Source of the DNA: Strongylocentrotus droebachiensis
Taxonomy: Eukaryota > Echinodermata > Echinoidea > Camarodonta > Strongylocentrotidae
Reading direction: 5' to 3'
Assembly: GCA_035222895.1 (NCBI GenBank)
Contig: JAVYIG010002718.1
Span: forward strand, 167,384 to 231,383
DNA: 64,000 nucleotides
Shown here: piece by piece, positions 61,237 through 64,000 of the stretch
Position numbering within the stretch: position 1 is the first letter of the stretch
How the letters are laid out: each line of letters begins with the position of its first letter
Notes under the pieces: generated by a model
Seen by the model: only the letters and a program-made list of their open reading frames with translations
Told to the model about the DNA's origin: nothing
Database searches by the model: none
Program-made: the position numbers and the translations under genes

Positions 61237-61446
61237 CAAAGACTTCTAAAAAAAATCAGACTGAAACAATGTAATAGAGCCTTGTGCATCACTTGTTGCA
61301 ATTTACGTACATGACAAAGATATATTCATCCGAACATGGTTTCTATGGACAATACAGTCGGATATTGAAATTGGCCTTAATTTGGTTGATTTCCTGAAGG
61401 TTTTTCAGAACGTGTTTAAATTATCTTTACCGTTTTTTAAAATAAC

Positions 61447-61678
61447 ATCATTAAGAGAAGAAGAGGGTAGAGAAGAAGAGGGTAGAGAAGAAGAGGGTAG
61501 AGAAGAAGCAGAGGAGACGAAGAAGAAGCAGAAGAAGAAGAAGAAGAAGAAGAAGAAGAAGAAGAAGAAGAAGAAGAAGAAGAAGAAAAAGAAAAAGAAG
61601 AAGAAGCAGTAGTAGAAGAAGAAGAAGAAGAAGAAGAAGATGTAGAAGAAGAAGAAGAAGAAGAAGAAGAAGAAGAAG

Positions 61679-61710
<32 letters not shown>

Positions 61711-61750
61711 GAAGAAGAAGAAGAAGATGTAGAAGAAGAAGAGAAATGAG
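61447..61750. repeat. GAA/AAG trinucleotide tract with 15-bp minisatellite head
   Basis: Three units of AAGAGGGTAGAGAAG lead into roughly 220 bp of (AGA)n with a few AAA, GCA and TGT interruptions. The plus strand is all purine for long runs. Poly-lysine and poly-leucine frames across it are artefacts of the repeat. Confidence 0.96.
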
Positions 61751-62919
61751 AAGAAGCATGGTTTCCCCTCCTCTACCGATGAAAGGGGGGATATCTCCTC
61801 CGGTCCCGCATTTAATAGTCGCCATCGTTTTAAGATTCAACATTCAACATTCAAGATAACTTATTGTCATGTAAAAAAATACATACAATTTGTCTTCGGA
61901 CATTTAAAGGTGCTATACAGTAAAATACAGACAAAATAATTACATTTCAACATAACATTTAACAATCATCACAATTTTAACGCAAGGAAGCTTCATGCAA
62001 TCCAGAACCCCATAACTCAATTTACGTTTTATTTTAAGAGAAATGTGTACAATACAAATATATACAATGGACACGAACGAAATAATAAATCGAGAATTTC
62101 AATACCCTATTTCAATTCCTATGACAATCATATTCAGATTACATGTATAAAGTACTTTTGTGATATTCGCACATTATAATATGTGATGGTCAAGACTAAT
62201 TAAAATTGCCTTAGGTTATTCTATATAAGTTATCATGATGTCATCGCTATATACAAGCTTAGATTGGAAACAACATGATAATTTCCATTTCTTACCTTCA
62301 TCATTTCAGTACATACAGTAATGTAAACTTTATAAAAAGTTCAGTCAACTGTTATCATTTTGCAGGTAGACAAACCAGGAGGGGTGGTTTTTTTCTTTCT
62401 TTTCCCAGAAGGGAGTCTCGTGGAATCCCGCAAGACATGTGAGAGAAAACCAATCAAAAGTATGATTATGATTCTCTGAAATAAATTATATCCATTTTAT
62501 GATTCACCAATTTTTACCCGTACAAGTTGAAGTCTTCATTTGAAATGAAAACTTTGCGGTTTAATCCGTTAATTGTTTTTTTTTCTCCAGGAACTGTGCG
62601 TAGAAAAGTACAAGGATAACAATGACAAATCAATATAACTCTGTGATGGTACTGTGATATGAACACGATAGCAAAGACTTTCGAGAAATCAACTTATGGC
62701 AATTTCAATGGACAATTGAATTGACTTCAGATAATACGTAAAACGTCATTGTAATGTTTGCAATATACTTCAAATGGTGACGTACAAGGCTATTGCAACG
62801 ATTAATACCGAAGCTAATTTCTCGAAGTATTAGCAATCGCGTTCACACGTAATGGACTTGGCCATATGACTTGTATAATTATTATTGCGATAACAGATTG
62901 AACATATTTCCTATGAGGT
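61751..62919. other. No gene seen; possible retroelement tail near 61845-61900
   Basis: ATTCAACATTCAACATTCAA followed by GATAACTTATTGTCATGTAA and TACAATTTGTCTTCGGACAT resembles 3'-end consensus sequences (TTATTGTCAT...) of some non-LTR or Penelope-type elements, from memory only. The rest is AT-rich sequence with no supported feature. Confidence 0.3.
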
Positions 62920-62942
62920 CCCCCCCCCCCCCCCCCCCCCCC
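62920..62942. repeat. Poly-C run of about 23
   Basis: The longest homopolymer in the window. It is preceded by ATGAGGT and followed by ACATG. Confidence 0.95.
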
Positions 62943-64000
62943 ACATGAAATGTAATTGAGGGGTCATAAGTTGTTGCGTTAAAATGGATTAATCAGAAGT
63001 ATCAAAAGTGCCGGAATACATGCTTTGTTTTTCATTTTAGATTCATGAAACAGGACAAATGCACATTGTACAATAAAAAAAATAAAAAAAATTCATCACA
63101 ATAATTTCTGAAGATTTGTATTTGGATACAATGTATTTACTTTTTATTGTTGTATTAAACTTACTGTTATCGACATATCTAGAAATATTATTTCTTTTAT
63201 TTATTACTTGTTCACGCACCGAGGTCGTTCCCCATTACTGGTGAAAATACAGTCACCTATCCGCTGCGATACACAGCAAGGTCAATAGAGGGCGCTATTT
63301 CAAAACGATAGTTCCCGATTCGTGGAAGGTTGTGGTGTACGTACCAGTATTATTCAAATTCGGTCAAAGTCGTTGCCAATAAAACTTTACAGACTGTTCT
63401 CTGCACTAAAAAGGCGTTGATGGGGCCGGATTGGGGGGGGGGGGGGGGTCGTTTTTTTTTAAATTATGAGTGCCCTATCGATAGTGCTATTTCCCCCTTT
63501 GTTTGTTTGTATTTTGCTTACTGAAAAACTGTGGAGAAAAAATCAGGAGGCCAACACCATAAGAAGTTCCTTTGCGACACTCGTGTCACAACATGCTATT
63601 TTCAAGTATATTTTACACAAAACCTCTCACATAGTTACCTAAATGCACTTCCATCTCTACACATTGCTTCAAGCATATAACAAGTTGCATATACTTTTGA
63701 ATGGTACTCTCATCCTAATCTTTTTTATCTCCATATTTTGATGACATCGTATTATTCTTTTGGCGCGCGTGCATCCCAGCACGAATCGCATACCACATAA
63801 AATGAAATCATCCAACAAATCTCAAAGAAATAAATAAGGAAGATGAAAGCTCCCACCTAGGTCGAGAAAATGTCCACACGTGGTGAGAAAATTGACAATT
63901 CTTCCACCGTGATTGTGGGTCTTGGTCCATATTTGGGCATTCCCGCCGTTCGTCTTGGCTGGGGGAGCTGCGGGGAGCGAGCTCGGCGCGTGATAGGGAC
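62943..64000. other. Upstream flank with poly-G run and CG-rich right edge
   Basis: A run of about 16 guanines lies at 63433-63448, followed shortly by a T run. From about 63860 to the window end the sequence becomes C- and G-rich. Both strands are open there, and a minus-strand exon-like segment with CCCGCAG before and CTAG|GTGGGA after (about 63857-63968) can be drawn. It has no recognisable protein content, so it is recorded as unresolved. Confidence 0.3.

Noticed and set aside
61382..61843. Poly-lysine (+) and poly-leucine (-) frames
   Set aside because: They are direct consequences of the AGA repeat.

Overview
This is a eukaryotic window, most likely from a marine invertebrate deuterostome and probably an echinoid (sea urchin). 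The reasons are GT-AG introns tens of kilobases long, AT-rich intronic sequence with many CT, GAA and poly-C tracts, frequent ACATGTA and TAGGCCTA words, and a tRNA-derived SINE of a kind familiar from echinoderm genomes. The species call is inference; the eukaryotic intron-exon structure is seen directly. No prokaryotic operon, CRISPR array, tRNA or rRNA gene was found.

One host gene explains the window. The 5' part of an Eph receptor tyrosine kinase gene lies on the minus strand. Exon 1 (59982-60048) encodes the start and signal peptide. Exon 2 (44347-44432) encodes the first strand of the ligand-binding domain. Exon 3 (21662-22328) encodes the rest of the ephrin-binding domain and the start of the cysteine-rich region. 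The splice phases are compatible (1, 0, 1), and the joined reading frame is 273 codons with no stop. Intron 1 is about 15.5 kb and intron 2 about 22 kb. Intron 3 runs off the left edge after at least 21.6 kb, so the remaining cysteine-rich, fibronectin III, membrane, kinase and SAM exons lie outside. The putative promoter side is 60049-60330.

The introns hold mobile and repetitive DNA. The most striking item is a pair of nearly identical 4.9-kb elements in the same orientation, one in intron 2 (34651-39551) and one in intron 1 (53315-58173). Each has roughly 31-bp terminal inverted repeats flanked by TA (or ATAT), nine scattered copies of a GTTTCGGAGGCTTCA motif usually next to a GTTAAC or GCTAACGGAA box, a nested tRNA-type SINE, and four conserved splice-bounded exons of an unrecognised protein. 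Copy 2 keeps an open frame through all four exons; copy 1 carries a frameshift. I cannot assign the element to a superfamily.

Other repeats are a family of about 70-bp hairpins with arms like GAGCCAGAAGGGYGTTAA at ten or so places, a hAT-like MITE inserted within one of these, a roughly 200-bp palindrome upstream of the gene, a LINE 3' end, several short tandem duplications, long polypyrimidine and GAA tracts, and an unusual number of C or G homopolymers of 10 to 23 bases. Most other open frames of 60 to 150 codons are low-complexity or chance.
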